Positions 1-5,993 of a stretch of DNA of 11,746 nucleotides are shown here, piece by piece; the first letter of the stretch is position 1, and each line of letters starts with the position of its first letter. Under the pieces are notes generated by a model. That model was given only the letters and a program-made list of their open reading frames with translations. It did not search any database and was not told where the DNA came from. The stretch comes from Candidatus Thorarchaeota archaeon (GTDB taxonomy: Archaea > Asgardarchaeota > Thorarchaeia > Thorarchaeales > Thorarchaeaceae): the NCBI GenBank assembly GCA_018238825.1, contig JABCSP010000040.1, positions 1-11,746 on the forward strand. Reading direction: 5' to 3'. The translations under genes and the position numbers were made by a program.

Positions 1-1
1 G

Positions 2-709
2 TACGCCCCGATGTCACCCCTCGAATTGATCACTTTAGAGTCTGAAGAATTACTCAACAGTCCTAAGGTAAAGAAGCAGTGGCCCCAGATTGGTGAAGAC
101 ATCAAGATTATGGGAACACGAATCGACGATAAGATTCACGTTCAAGTAGCCGCAGCTATCATTTCCACTGAAACCAAGGACAAGGGCGAGTATGCCAATG
201 TCATGGATGCTATTATTGACCTAGTCAAAGACCTCTCTGTGAAAATTACAGATATGGAAGTGGACGTCAGTGTGAACACTGCAGATAGTCCTGCAGATGA
301 TCTCTATTATCTCACAGTCACTGGAACATCTGCCGAGCATGGTGATGACGGACAGGTAGGTCGAGGAAATCGTGCAAACGGTCTAATCACACCTTACAGA
401 CCAATGACTCTTGAAGCAGCAGCTGGAAAGAACCCGGTATCACATGTTGGGAAGACTTACAATGTTGCCGCCCGTGAAATCACAGAACGCGTTTACAAGG
501 AACATCCTGACCTTGCACAGGTCTACTGTTATCTCGTAAGCCAGATTGGAGCACCTATCACTGAGCCAAAGGCAATCAACGTTGAACTCTACGGAGATTG
601 TGATCTGGACAAGGTAAGAAAGTCTGTCGAGTCCATTACTGATGAAGTAATTGGCAAACTACCTAGTGTCTGGAAAGGCTTCGTCAAGAGAGAATACCAG
701 CTCTGGTAA
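2..709 (+). CDS. mat: Archaeal S-adenosylmethionine synthetase, C-terminal part (5' end outside window)
   Basis: This is the C-terminal 235 residues of the archaeal-type methionine adenosyltransferase, which makes S-adenosylmethionine from methionine and ATP in the cytosol. The family is normally about 400 residues, so roughly 165 are missing at the left edge. The frame is open to base 2 and reads YAP before the first Met at 11, matching the family pattern (G-x-A-P-L-S-E), so that Met is not the start. Diagnostic blocks are VNTADSP, then YYLTVTGTSAEHGDDGQVGR, then GNRANGLITP and AAAGKNPVSHVGK. These are highly conserved phosphate- and ATP-binding stretches of archaeal MAT, and there is no resemblance to bacterial MetK. 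The gene ends in TAA and is followed 15 bases later by a hairpin terminator, so it is probably the last gene of its transcript. Family assignment is very secure. Confidence 0.96.
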   Translation, partial: YAPMSPLELITLESEELLNSPKVKKQWPQIGEDIKIMGTRIDDKIHVQVAAAIISTETKDKGEYANVMDAIIDLVKDLSVKITDMEVDVSVNTADSPADDLYYLTVTGTSAEHGDDGQVGRGNRANGLITPYRPMTLEAAAGKNPVSHVGKTYNVAAREITERVYKEHPDLAQVYCYLVSQIGAPITEPKAINVELYGDCDLDKVRKSVESITDEVIGKLPSVWKGFVKREYQLW

Positions 710-724
710 GAATTTCAAAATAAC

Positions 725-763
725 AGAGTAGGATCATTAGTGTCCTACTCTAGTAATTCTTTT
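725..763 (+). terminator. Hairpin terminator after AdoMet synthetase
   Basis: A perfect 9-base inverted repeat, AGAGTAGGA (725-733) and TCCTACTCT (743-751), encloses a 9-base loop. A T-rich stretch ending TTCTTTTT at 763 follows. It lies 15 bases after the stop codon of the AdoMet synthetase gene. Confidence 0.72.
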
Positions 764-793
764 TCAGGAACCAAGAGAGCAAAATCTGCAGAA

Positions 794-828
794 GTATATA
801 TTCATTCAAGAAGAATTTGACTTGAGGT
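794..828 (+). promoter_or_regulatory. TATA-like box and Shine-Dalgarno of the small membrane protein gene
   Basis: GTATATAT at about 795-802 is a good archaeal TATA-like box, placed to start transcription near 825. GAGGT at 824-828 is a Shine-Dalgarno match 9 bases before the ATG at 838. The two signals are slightly close together for a single standard arrangement, so the transcription start is a guess. Confidence 0.45.
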
Positions 829-837
829 TGCAATCTA

Positions 838-1089
838 ATGAGTGAGCAGCAAGAATACAAATTACCGGGAAAAAAAGAACGACTTGGTTTCTTTGGTTAT
901 GTCATTGGACTTTTCATCTTTTTCCCATTGATGCTTGCTCTGAATCTTGTTCCCGGTATCAGTGATATATTCCATCTATTTTTCTACGTGGAACCCGGTT
1001 ATACTTTGGCGTATTTTCTATCACAAACGTTTCCGTTCTTTTTGGCAATACCTTTCTTCTTCATTCGTAGAAAGAAAACCAAAATCTAA
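838..1089 (+). CDS. Small two-helix membrane protein, unknown function
   Basis: I do not recognise a family for this 83-residue protein. It has a charged N-terminal tail (EYKLPGKKER), a hydrophobic segment at about residues 17-40, a short aromatic-rich connector (about 44-55, FHLFFYVEPGY) and a second hydrophobic segment at about 57-76. It ends in a strongly basic tail (RRKKTKI). By the positive-inside rule both ends face the cytoplasm and the molecule is a hairpin in the membrane. The ATG at 838 has GAGGT 9 bases upstream and a TATA-like box beyond it, which supports a real gene rather than a chance frame. It stands alone between the AdoMet synthetase terminator and the convergent peptidase gene. 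Another frame overlapping its 3' half is not supported. Confidence 0.72.
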   Translation: MSEQQEYKLPGKKERLGFFGYVIGLFIFFPLMLALNLVPGISDIFHLFFYVEPGYTLAYFLSQTFPFFLAIPFFFIRRKKTKI

Positions 1090-1167
1090 TGGAATGAGAA
1101 CTTGCCCTTTCCATGACCAATTCTCAAACCCAAGCGCCAACTAGAATTCACAAAATAATAGAAACGA

Positions 1168-1191
1168 GTAGAGTACTAACGAGTACCCTAC
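1168..1191 (-). terminator. Hairpin terminator of the M3 peptidase gene
   Basis: On the minus strand GTAGGGTACT and AGTACTCTAC form a 10-pair stem around a 4-base loop. The one imperfect position is G-U in minus-strand RNA but A-C in plus-strand RNA, so the hairpin fits the minus-strand peptidase gene, which stops 19 bases upstream. T-rich sequence (TCGTTTCTATTATTTTG) follows in the minus direction. Confidence 0.66.
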
Positions 1192-1209
1192 ATCGCTCTT
1201 TCTATTTCG

Positions 1210-3186
1210 TTAGTTATCTATACCAAGGAATTTCAGGAATGCCTTGTTGTTCATTTTGCGACCAAGAAAATCTTTGACCATTTCATCGGGGTCTCGACTA
1301 CCGCCTGGTGCAAGAATCTTCTCTCGATATTCAAGACCAGTTTTTTCATCTAGGCATCCATTCGCTTTGAACTTCGTGAAGATGTCCTCAGCGTATACTC
1401 TAGACCAGAGATAACCGTAGTAACCAGCTTGGTATCCTCCCATGAGATGTCCGAAGTTAGCATCAGGGGTTGTGTCAGGTGGAATTTCAAACCCAGTAAT
1501 TTCTGCAAATTTCTTGTACCACTCTGCAGTAGTATCCTCAACTGGTGTAGTATGGAAATACATGTCAATCAATGAGTAGAAGATTTGTCGTATTGTAAGA
1601 ACACCAATATCAAGTAGTTTCGCATCCAGCATTCGTTTTAGAAGGTCAGCTGGTAGCTTCTTGTCCGTATCCTCATAGTGTCCTGATAGGAGTGTGAGAA
1701 CTTCCTCTTGCCAAGACCAGTTTTCGAACATGTGTGACGGTGTTTCAATGAAATCGGGCAAGACACCGTCAAGTCCTAACGCAGCGTAGTTCGTGGTGTT
1801 AGTAATGACATGCATGAGATGTCCAAATTCATGGAAGAAGGTCTCTACTTCAGAGTGAGTTAGCAATGAGGGTTGACTCTTGGTAGGTTTCTGGAAGTTC
1901 GCGACCATTGAAGTAATTGGTAGCAATATCTTTCCATCTTTGAAACGCCTATCCAGAAAATTGAACACTGCATAATGTTTGAACTTACCTTCTCGGGGAT
2001 AGAGGTCCAAATAGAATACACCCATTGTATTTCCAGAAATCTTGTCGATTACTTTGAACTCCTGAACTTCCTCGAACCAGACATTGCGATTCTTGATTTC
2101 AATGAATTCAAGATTGAGCACTGTTTGATATACCTCTAGAACTCCATTCACGACTCGATCCATGGGGAAGTATTGCTTCACCTCATTTTGGTCAACTGAA
2201 TATTTTTCCTTCATCAGCAACTCATGGTAGAAGAAAAGATCCCAAAGCTCAAACTTCACTTCATCCACTGGAGTACCAGTATTCTTTGCCTTCAACGCCT
2301 TTAGTACTTCAAGTTCCTTATCCTTGAGGGGGATGAGCTTTTTGTTCAAGTCGTTCATGAAATCGAAAATACGATCAGGTGTTTTTGCCATCTTGATACT
2401 GATTTCATATTCTGCAAAATTATTGAATCCAGCAAGTTTTGCTAAGCGATCCCTCAGAGCAAGTGCATCAGATAAGCGCACACTGTTCTCTTTACCACCT
2501 CGCTGATACTGAGCAGTTTGCATTCTCTTCCTTGTTTCTGGATTCTTCGCATAATTCAAAACTGGAGTGAGGACGGGATAATCCAATGGTAGTGGATAGA
2601 CATCACCATCTTTCTCAATATGCTCATATACCTGAGGAGGCACTCCTTCAAGTTCCACCTCCGTACATGGTACAGTTGTAGTAATCTCATTGAGAACCCG
2701 ACTATAGTCTGCGCTAAGTACCGTGATGTTGTTTGAGATTTCAAGGAACTCTTTGCGCTCATCATCGGGTAATCCTGCACCACGATGTCTAAATTGTTCA
2801 AGAGCTTTCTTGAGAAGGGTTTTATCCTCGTCTCCGAAAGTATCAGCAATCGACTCAAGTTTTGCAATTACATCATAGAGGTCCTTTCTACCCCAGATTT
2901 CATTTGAGAATTTTCGTGCTTGTTTCTCAACATTATCACATACATCTCTTTGAGCTTTATCTGTAGATACATACTTCAAAAAAACCAAGGGTCCCAATGC
3001 CTCACCCACAAGAGCGCTGATTTCTTCAAAACCCTGAAGAGTTGCAAGGGTTTCTTCACCAGTAGGAGTCTTAGCAATCGTATCCAAAGCCTGTTTTGCG
3101 GCCTCAATTGTATCATCCGCTAAGGTCTGGATTTTCGATGGCTTAATTGTCCAATTCATTTTGCGGATTATCCCATCGTCTGTCAT
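1210..3186 (-). CDS. M3-family zinc oligopeptidase (thimet/oligoendopeptidase type)
   Basis: This is a complete 658-residue metallopeptidase of family M3, expected to cut short peptides in the cytosol, for example proteasome products. The zinc site is HEFGH at residues 452-456 (ligands H452 and H456, catalytic E453). The third ligand is E481 in DFIETPSH, 29 residues after the first His, the same spacing as in thimet oligopeptidase. Near the C-terminus, FGHLMGGYQAGYYGYLWS carries the conserved Gly/Tyr-rich substrate-binding loop of the family. No signal peptide or membrane segment is visible. The length is normal and no key residue is missing. The ATG at 3186 has no Shine-Dalgarno match but lies about 25 bases from a TATA-like box, so the mRNA may be leaderless. 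A second in-frame ATG lies at 3159. It is transcribed divergently from the 186-residue protein gene. M3A versus M3B was not resolved. Confidence 0.94.
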   Translation of the reverse strand: MTDDGIIRKMNWTIKPSKIQTLADDTIEAAKQALDTIAKTPTGEETLATLQGFEEISALVGEALGPLVFLKYVSTDKAQRDVCDNVEKQARKFSNEIWGRKDLYDVIAKLESIADTFGDEDKTLLKKALEQFRHRGAGLPDDERKEFLEISNNITVLSADYSRVLNEITTTVPCTEVELEGVPPQVYEHIEKDGDVYPLPLDYPVLTPVLNYAKNPETRKRMQTAQYQRGGKENSVRLSDALALRDRLAKLAGFNNFAEYEISIKMAKTPDRIFDFMNDLNKKLIPLKDKELEVLKALKAKNTGTPVDEVKFELWDLFFYHELLMKEKYSVDQNEVKQYFPMDRVVNGVLEVYQTVLNLEFIEIKNRNVWFEEVQEFKVIDKISGNTMGVFYLDLYPREGKFKHYAVFNFLDRRFKDGKILLPITSMVANFQKPTKSQPSLLTHSEVETFFHEFGHLMHVITNTTNYAALGLDGVLPDFIETPSHMFENWSWQEEVLTLLSGHYEDTDKKLPADLLKRMLDAKLLDIGVLTIRQIFYSLIDMYFHTTPVEDTTAEWYKKFAEITGFEIPPDTTPDANFGHLMGGYQAGYYGYLWSRVYAEDIFTKFKANGCLDEKTGLEYREKILAPGGSRDPDEMVKDFLGRKMNNKAFLKFLGIDN

Positions 3187-3207
3187 AATCTGCTGGGATA
3201 GTCTTTT

Positions 3208-3217
3208 TCTATTTAAG
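3208..3217 (-). promoter_or_regulatory. TATA-like box of the M3 peptidase gene
   Basis: On the minus strand CTTAAATAG is a good archaeal TATA-like element centred about 27 bases before the ATG at 3186. Transcription would then begin at or a few bases before the start codon. This agrees with the lack of a Shine-Dalgarno match. Confidence 0.5.
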
Positions 3218-3328
3218 GGCGTCTTTACACGCTATTCACTCAAATTCTCACTCTATTTGTAGAACTTGGAAAGGTAGACTTCCTTGTAATATGTTTTTTA
3301 AGGGCTCAAGTATAGAAATCAATTAGGT

Positions 3329-3356
3329 CAACCCTAAACGTCATGCTATAGGGTTG
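3329..3356. repeat. 8-base inverted repeat in the leader of the 186-residue protein gene
   Basis: CAACCCTA (3329-3336) and TAGGGTTG (3349-3356) are perfect inverted repeats separated by 12 bases. They lie 24 bases before the ATG at 3380 and about 30 bases after a T/A-rich TATA-like stretch (TTTTTTAAGG at about 3294-3303). The repeat therefore sits at the likely transcription start or in the short 5' leader. It could be a repressor site or an RNA hairpin. Confidence 0.5.
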
Positions 3357-3379
3357 TAAATTATCAGGAGAATTAACAT

Positions 3380-3940
3380 ATGGGCAAAGTCACAGACCCA
3401 ATTGCTAAGAGAATTAGAAAGAAGGCCGCCAAGGACATCAAAGGAGGTTTCTTTGGCAAGATTACCCACTACATCCCAGGATGGCACGGGTATCAAGAGA
3501 AGAACGAGCGGCGCGCCGCTGACAAAGTCCTCCGTGAGTTCATTGCAGACCAACTTCGTCTTGTTAAGCAGGACTTAGAAAAGCTGCAAATGATGGTCGT
3601 CGATTACAATCTCAGCAAGACTTGGGAAACCTTCGACAGGATGCTCAATCTTACAGATAAGATAGAGAGCGGAATCAGATATGCGGATTACGGCTACGCA
3701 GCCTGGGGGTCCAAGGAGAAAATCAATGAGAAAGAACTCGACCAAGTCTACGAGTTTGATGCAACACTCCTTGAGGATATTGGTGCCATTAACGATGTCG
3801 CCGAAGAATTTCAGGAAGAGATGAATCAAGGCAAGTTCGATGAAGCCTGGAATTACACATTTCGTATGTGGACCGTCATGCAGCGTCTCGAAGAGAAATG
3901 GAATCAGAGAGAAGGCTACATGAAAGGTTACCAAGATTAA
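3380..3940 (+). CDS. Conserved soluble helical protein, unknown function
   Basis: This 186-residue protein is rich in charged residues and predicted mostly helical, with no signal peptide or membrane segment. The basic N-terminus (about residues 1-20, AKRIRKKAAKDIKGG) leads to a Gly/aromatic turn, IPGWHGYQEKNERRAADK (about 34-51). Three long helices with leucine-type heptads follow. I recall bacterial and archaeal proteins with a similar G-Y-x-E/K-K-E-x-R-R-x-A-D-K motif, sometimes near SPFH/zinc-ribbon genes like the one at 9749 here, but I could not verify this. The start is well supported: GGAG at 3367-3370 lies 9 bases before the ATG. A hairpin terminator follows the TAA. It shares an intergenic region with the divergent M3 peptidase gene. 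Function is unknown; a scaffold or membrane-surface-associated role is only a guess. Confidence 0.86.
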   Translation: MGKVTDPIAKRIRKKAAKDIKGGFFGKITHYIPGWHGYQEKNERRAADKVLREFIADQLRLVKQDLEKLQMMVVDYNLSKTWETFDRMLNLTDKIESGIRYADYGYAAWGSKEKINEKELDQVYEFDATLLEDIGAINDVAEEFQEEMNQGKFDEAWNYTFRMWTVMQRLEEKWNQREGYMKGYQD

Positions 3941-3955
3941 TTTCTATAAATGGAT

Positions 3956-3990
3956 TGGGAGCTAGTCTCCCATCTCCATCATTCTTTTTC
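3956..3990 (+). terminator. Hairpin terminator after the 186-residue protein gene
   Basis: TGGGAG (3956-3961) and CTCCCA (3967-3972) form a 6-pair GC-rich stem with a 5-base loop, 15 bases after the stop codon. A T-rich stretch (ATTCTTTTTCTT, about 3981-3992) follows on the plus strand. The following minus-strand gene converges on it from the right. Confidence 0.55.
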
Positions 3991-4005
3991 TTAATCTAGA
4001 TGATT

Positions 4006-4365
4006 CTATTCGTCAGCCCGGGCCTTATCGAACCAACTTGGATGTTTTGCGATCGCGTCTTCAGCATTCAGAACTGTAATCTTCAATTCAGGAGATTCAA
4101 CAATTTCTAGCTTTACGAACTTTGCGGCTCGTTCAATCTTGCCATATCCGAGAAGGTTCTCAATCTGCTTTATCTTTCGAGCTTCGGTCATAAACTCAAG
4201 TGGATCGTCGATAAACTCGAGGGCATCCCAGATTTCTTCAAGGAGAAAGAATACGAGCTTATGTTCGTAAAATGGAGCAGCCACTTGCTCAAGGACTGAG
4301 TCAATCATTCCTCGATCCCACTTCATGGTCCAAGTATCAATGATATCATAGAGAGTCGTTGTCAT
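4006..4365 (-). CDS. Conserved-looking 119-residue acidic protein, unknown function
   Basis: I do not recognise this family. From the ATG at 4365 the protein has 119 residues, is acidic and mostly helical, and has no membrane segment. It opens with MTTTLYDIIDTW, continues with an Asp/Glu/Phe-rich middle (about residues 38-60, VFFLLEEIWDALEFIDDPLE), and ends in a region with beta character (KITVLNAEDAIAKHPSWFD). The frame is open further upstream to a TTG at 4443, but those extra 26 residues are Cys/Ser-rich and unlike the rest, and the only ATG in the extension is the one chosen. No clear Shine-Dalgarno match precedes it. It follows the zinc-ribbon gene on the same strand after 64 bases, so the two probably share a transcript and possibly a task. 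Confidence 0.72.
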   Translation of the reverse strand: MTTTLYDIIDTWTMKWDRGMIDSVLEQVAAPFYEHKLVFFLLEEIWDALEFIDDPLEFMTEARKIKQIENLLGYGKIERAAKFVKLEIVESPELKITVLNAEDAIAKHPSWFDKARADE

Positions 4366-4429
4366 GCTAATTTGTGAATTACAAAGTGAACCTAAAAGAA
4401 TTCCTCTGGAAATAACCGAGCAATGAATA

Positions 4430-4717
4430 CTACTTGATACCAAGGTCTCTCAGAGCACACTGTATCAGGGAGATATTTAGAAGGCGATTACATGACCCAC
4501 ACGTAAATGAATCAGGTCCCATCCATTCAACACCAGATTTGAAATCGAGAGGACTACCACAACTAGGACATCTCATATCTCTACTTTTTTCTGAAGACAG
4601 GAATTCTCTGGTCACTGATCGAAAGTGAGTTTCTCGTGGAACCATCTTCGAACTTTCAGCGGGAGCAAAATCTCTAGTTGGTTTCTGTTTGAATTTATCC
4701 ATTGGTGAGGTCTCCAT
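4430..4717 (-). CDS. Small zinc-ribbon protein
   Basis: This is a 95-residue protein with one zinc ribbon. The two metal knuckles are CPSC (C50, C53) and CGSC (C73, C76), separated by 19 residues containing SGVEWMGPDSF. About 45 charged, disordered-looking residues precede the ribbon, and a short helix (ISLIQCALRDLG) follows it. Single ribbons of this size often bind nucleic acid or another protein in archaeal transcription or translation, but nothing here fixes the role. Two starts are possible: ATG at 4717, or ATG at 4702, which has GGAG 9 bases upstream and would give 90 residues. The gene leads the 119-residue protein gene on the same strand. The zinc site is certain from the sequence; any function is not. 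Confidence 0.8.
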   Translation of the reverse strand: METSPMDKFKQKPTRDFAPAESSKMVPRETHFRSVTREFLSSEKSRDMRCPSCGSPLDFKSGVEWMGPDSFTCGSCNRLLNISLIQCALRDLGIK

Positions 4718-4812
4718 TTAATGGATACATGAATCTTGAACTATAAGACTGAGCAATACGCGTAAGGGATCATATGCACTCGTTCCAACTACCTGGAAAG
4801 CGAATAAAGAAA

Positions 4813-4838
4813 GGAAAAGGAGGGAGTCCTCCCTTTCC
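4813..4838 (-). terminator. Hairpin terminator of the polytopic membrane protein gene
   Basis: Read on the minus strand, GGAAAGGGAGG pairs with CCTCCTTTTCC over 11 positions around the loop ACTC. One pair is G-U in minus-strand RNA and would be an A-C mismatch on the plus strand. It starts 16 bases after the stop of the minus-strand membrane protein gene and is followed by T-rich TTTCTTTATT. Confidence 0.75.
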
Positions 4839-4853
4839 CAAGCTATTAGATAC

Positions 4854-5747
4854 TTACTCGAACTTCTTTGCGATTTTTGACATCCCATAAATATACAGAA
4901 TGATCAAGAGAATCGCTCCAAGGTTAGAATTACCCAAGTTGGCCATACCCGCAAAGAATCCAATGGATCCGGAGGTCCATGGAAGTGTTGCAGTCCAATA
5001 ATTGAAGATGGATGCGTAGAGGGCGTATGTTATGGTGTTGAAAGTTATGCCTATCAAGAAGCACAGTACCATGAGCATGTAGAAGATCTTCGCGAGATCA
5101 TCGAAGTAGCCGCCAAGCTTCTCAGGCAAGTACATCTTGAAGAGGTTGAAGAGACCGTATATCATGAGACATACTGCAAAGGCAACCATGATACCTCCAC
5201 CTAAGAAGATGAACTGTGGCATAATATGATTCATACTGGTATTCCCAATCATACCATCAATACCAAGTGGTCCAGCATATATGAAAATAGCAATTACTAG
5301 CAGTAACCCTTTCACGAAGTGAAAGAGATTCCTGACTAGGTCCCAATTTCCTACTCGGTCCTCAAGAAATGGTCCAATGAAGAACAGAAGACCAACTATA
5401 AGAACTAAGACTGCTGGAATTGCCATCAATGGTTCTAAAGCCATCCATATCGCCGAATTCAGGATGAGGGAAAGACCAAGACAAAGCCATGCCATTGTTT
5501 CCTTTTCGATTGCATAGTACAACGGAAATAGGAGCCCAAGCACTAAGCAAAAATAGTAAATCCAAGTCAGTCCTACATTAGTAAGTACATGCGCAGACAA
5601 ATATGTCCACGGTAAATAAATCAAATAGAACAGTGCTAATGCAATAGCTGACATATATTGGATTATCGTTTTGAAGTCAAATTCGTCACTCAATTTAATT
5701 TTCTCCTTGGCCCAAAGGGCCCACGCTATGACGATAAACCATGCCAA
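4854..5747 (-). CDS. Polytopic membrane protein, unknown function; no ATG at its 5' end
   Basis: This integral membrane protein has about 297 residues and roughly eight hydrophobic segments. Approximate positions are 1-13, 31-49, 57-76, 83-102, 106-125, 143-160, 180-205, 222-245 and a last one at 273-292. It ends in a basic tail (SKIAKKFE). I recognise no transporter or enzyme motif; polar residues in the helices are few. The first recognisable start codon is TTG at 5747, but that places a membrane helix at residue 2. The frame stays open upstream to a TAG near 5796 and reads TELKITKTTPIYTT just before the helix, which looks like a natural cytoplasmic N-terminus. An ATT at 5792 would begin it. 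The true start is unresolved. A strong hairpin terminator follows the gene. It stands alone, divergent from the VIT-vWA gene. Confidence 0.82.
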   Translation of the reverse strand: MAWFIVIAWALWAKEKIKLSDEFDFKTIIQYMSAIALALFYLIYLPWTYLSAHVLTNVGLTWIYYFCLVLGLLFPLYYAIEKETMAWLCLGLSLILNSAIWMALEPLMAIPAVLVLIVGLLFFIGPFLEDRVGNWDLVRNLFHFVKGLLLVIAIFIYAGPLGIDGMIGNTSMNHIMPQFIFLGGGIMVAFAVCLMIYGLFNLFKMYLPEKLGGYFDDLAKIFYMLMVLCFLIGITFNTITYALYASIFNYWTATLPWTSGSIGFFAGMANLGNSNLGAILLIILYIYGMSKIAKKFE

Positions 5748-5910
5748 AGTAGTATAAATCGGTGTTGTTTTTGTGATTTTCAGTTCGGTAATAGTCGAAC
5801 TCTAGGGGATTTTCGTGATTATCTTTACTCTCTTTTGGCGCGGTTCAACTAATAGAACCATTTGTTCAAAGAATAGACTCATAAATCATTTTACAAATAC
5901 AATAGATTGG

Positions 5911-5958
5911 TCAACTTGTTGAATATTACCCAGCTTGTGTATTGAGGAGCACAGGCTG
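5911..5958. repeat. Two inverted repeats upstream of the VIT-vWA promoter
   Basis: TCAAC-TT-GTTGA (5911-5922) is a perfect short palindrome. CAGCTTGTG (5931-5939) and CACAGGCTG (5950-5958) form a second inverted repeat of 9 positions with one mismatch and a 10-base spacer. The second ends 2 bases before the TATA-like box of the VIT-vWA gene. This is where archaeal regulators commonly bind, so both are candidate operators. Confidence 0.42.
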
Positions 5959-5959
5959 A

Positions 5960-5993
5960 TGTTTATACATAATCAACAATGTGAATGTGGGAG
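5960..5993 (+). promoter_or_regulatory. TATA-like box and ribosome-binding region of the VIT-vWA gene
   Basis: TGTTTATACAT at 5960-5970 is a strong archaeal TATA-like element that would start transcription near 5990. That start lies after the ATG at 5985, so translation more likely begins at the in-frame GTG at 6003. GGGAG at 5989-5993 lies 9 bases before that GTG. The signals thus bear directly on the choice of start. Confidence 0.5.

Noticed and set aside
947..1144. Plus-strand frame of 65 residues overlapping the small membrane protein gene
   Set aside because: It has no ribosome-binding signal and a composition typical of a shifted frame; the 838-1089 frame has promoter and Shine-Dalgarno matches and a coherent two-helix topology.
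3575..3934. Minus-strand 119-residue frame opposite the 186-residue protein gene
   Set aside because: It has no start signals, while the plus-strand gene has GGAG before its ATG and a terminator after its stop.
4366..4443. N-terminal extension of the 119-residue protein to a TTG at 4443, overlapping the zinc-ribbon gene
   Set aside because: The added residues are Cys/Ser-rich and unlike the rest, and the first ATG at 4365 gives a coherent protein.
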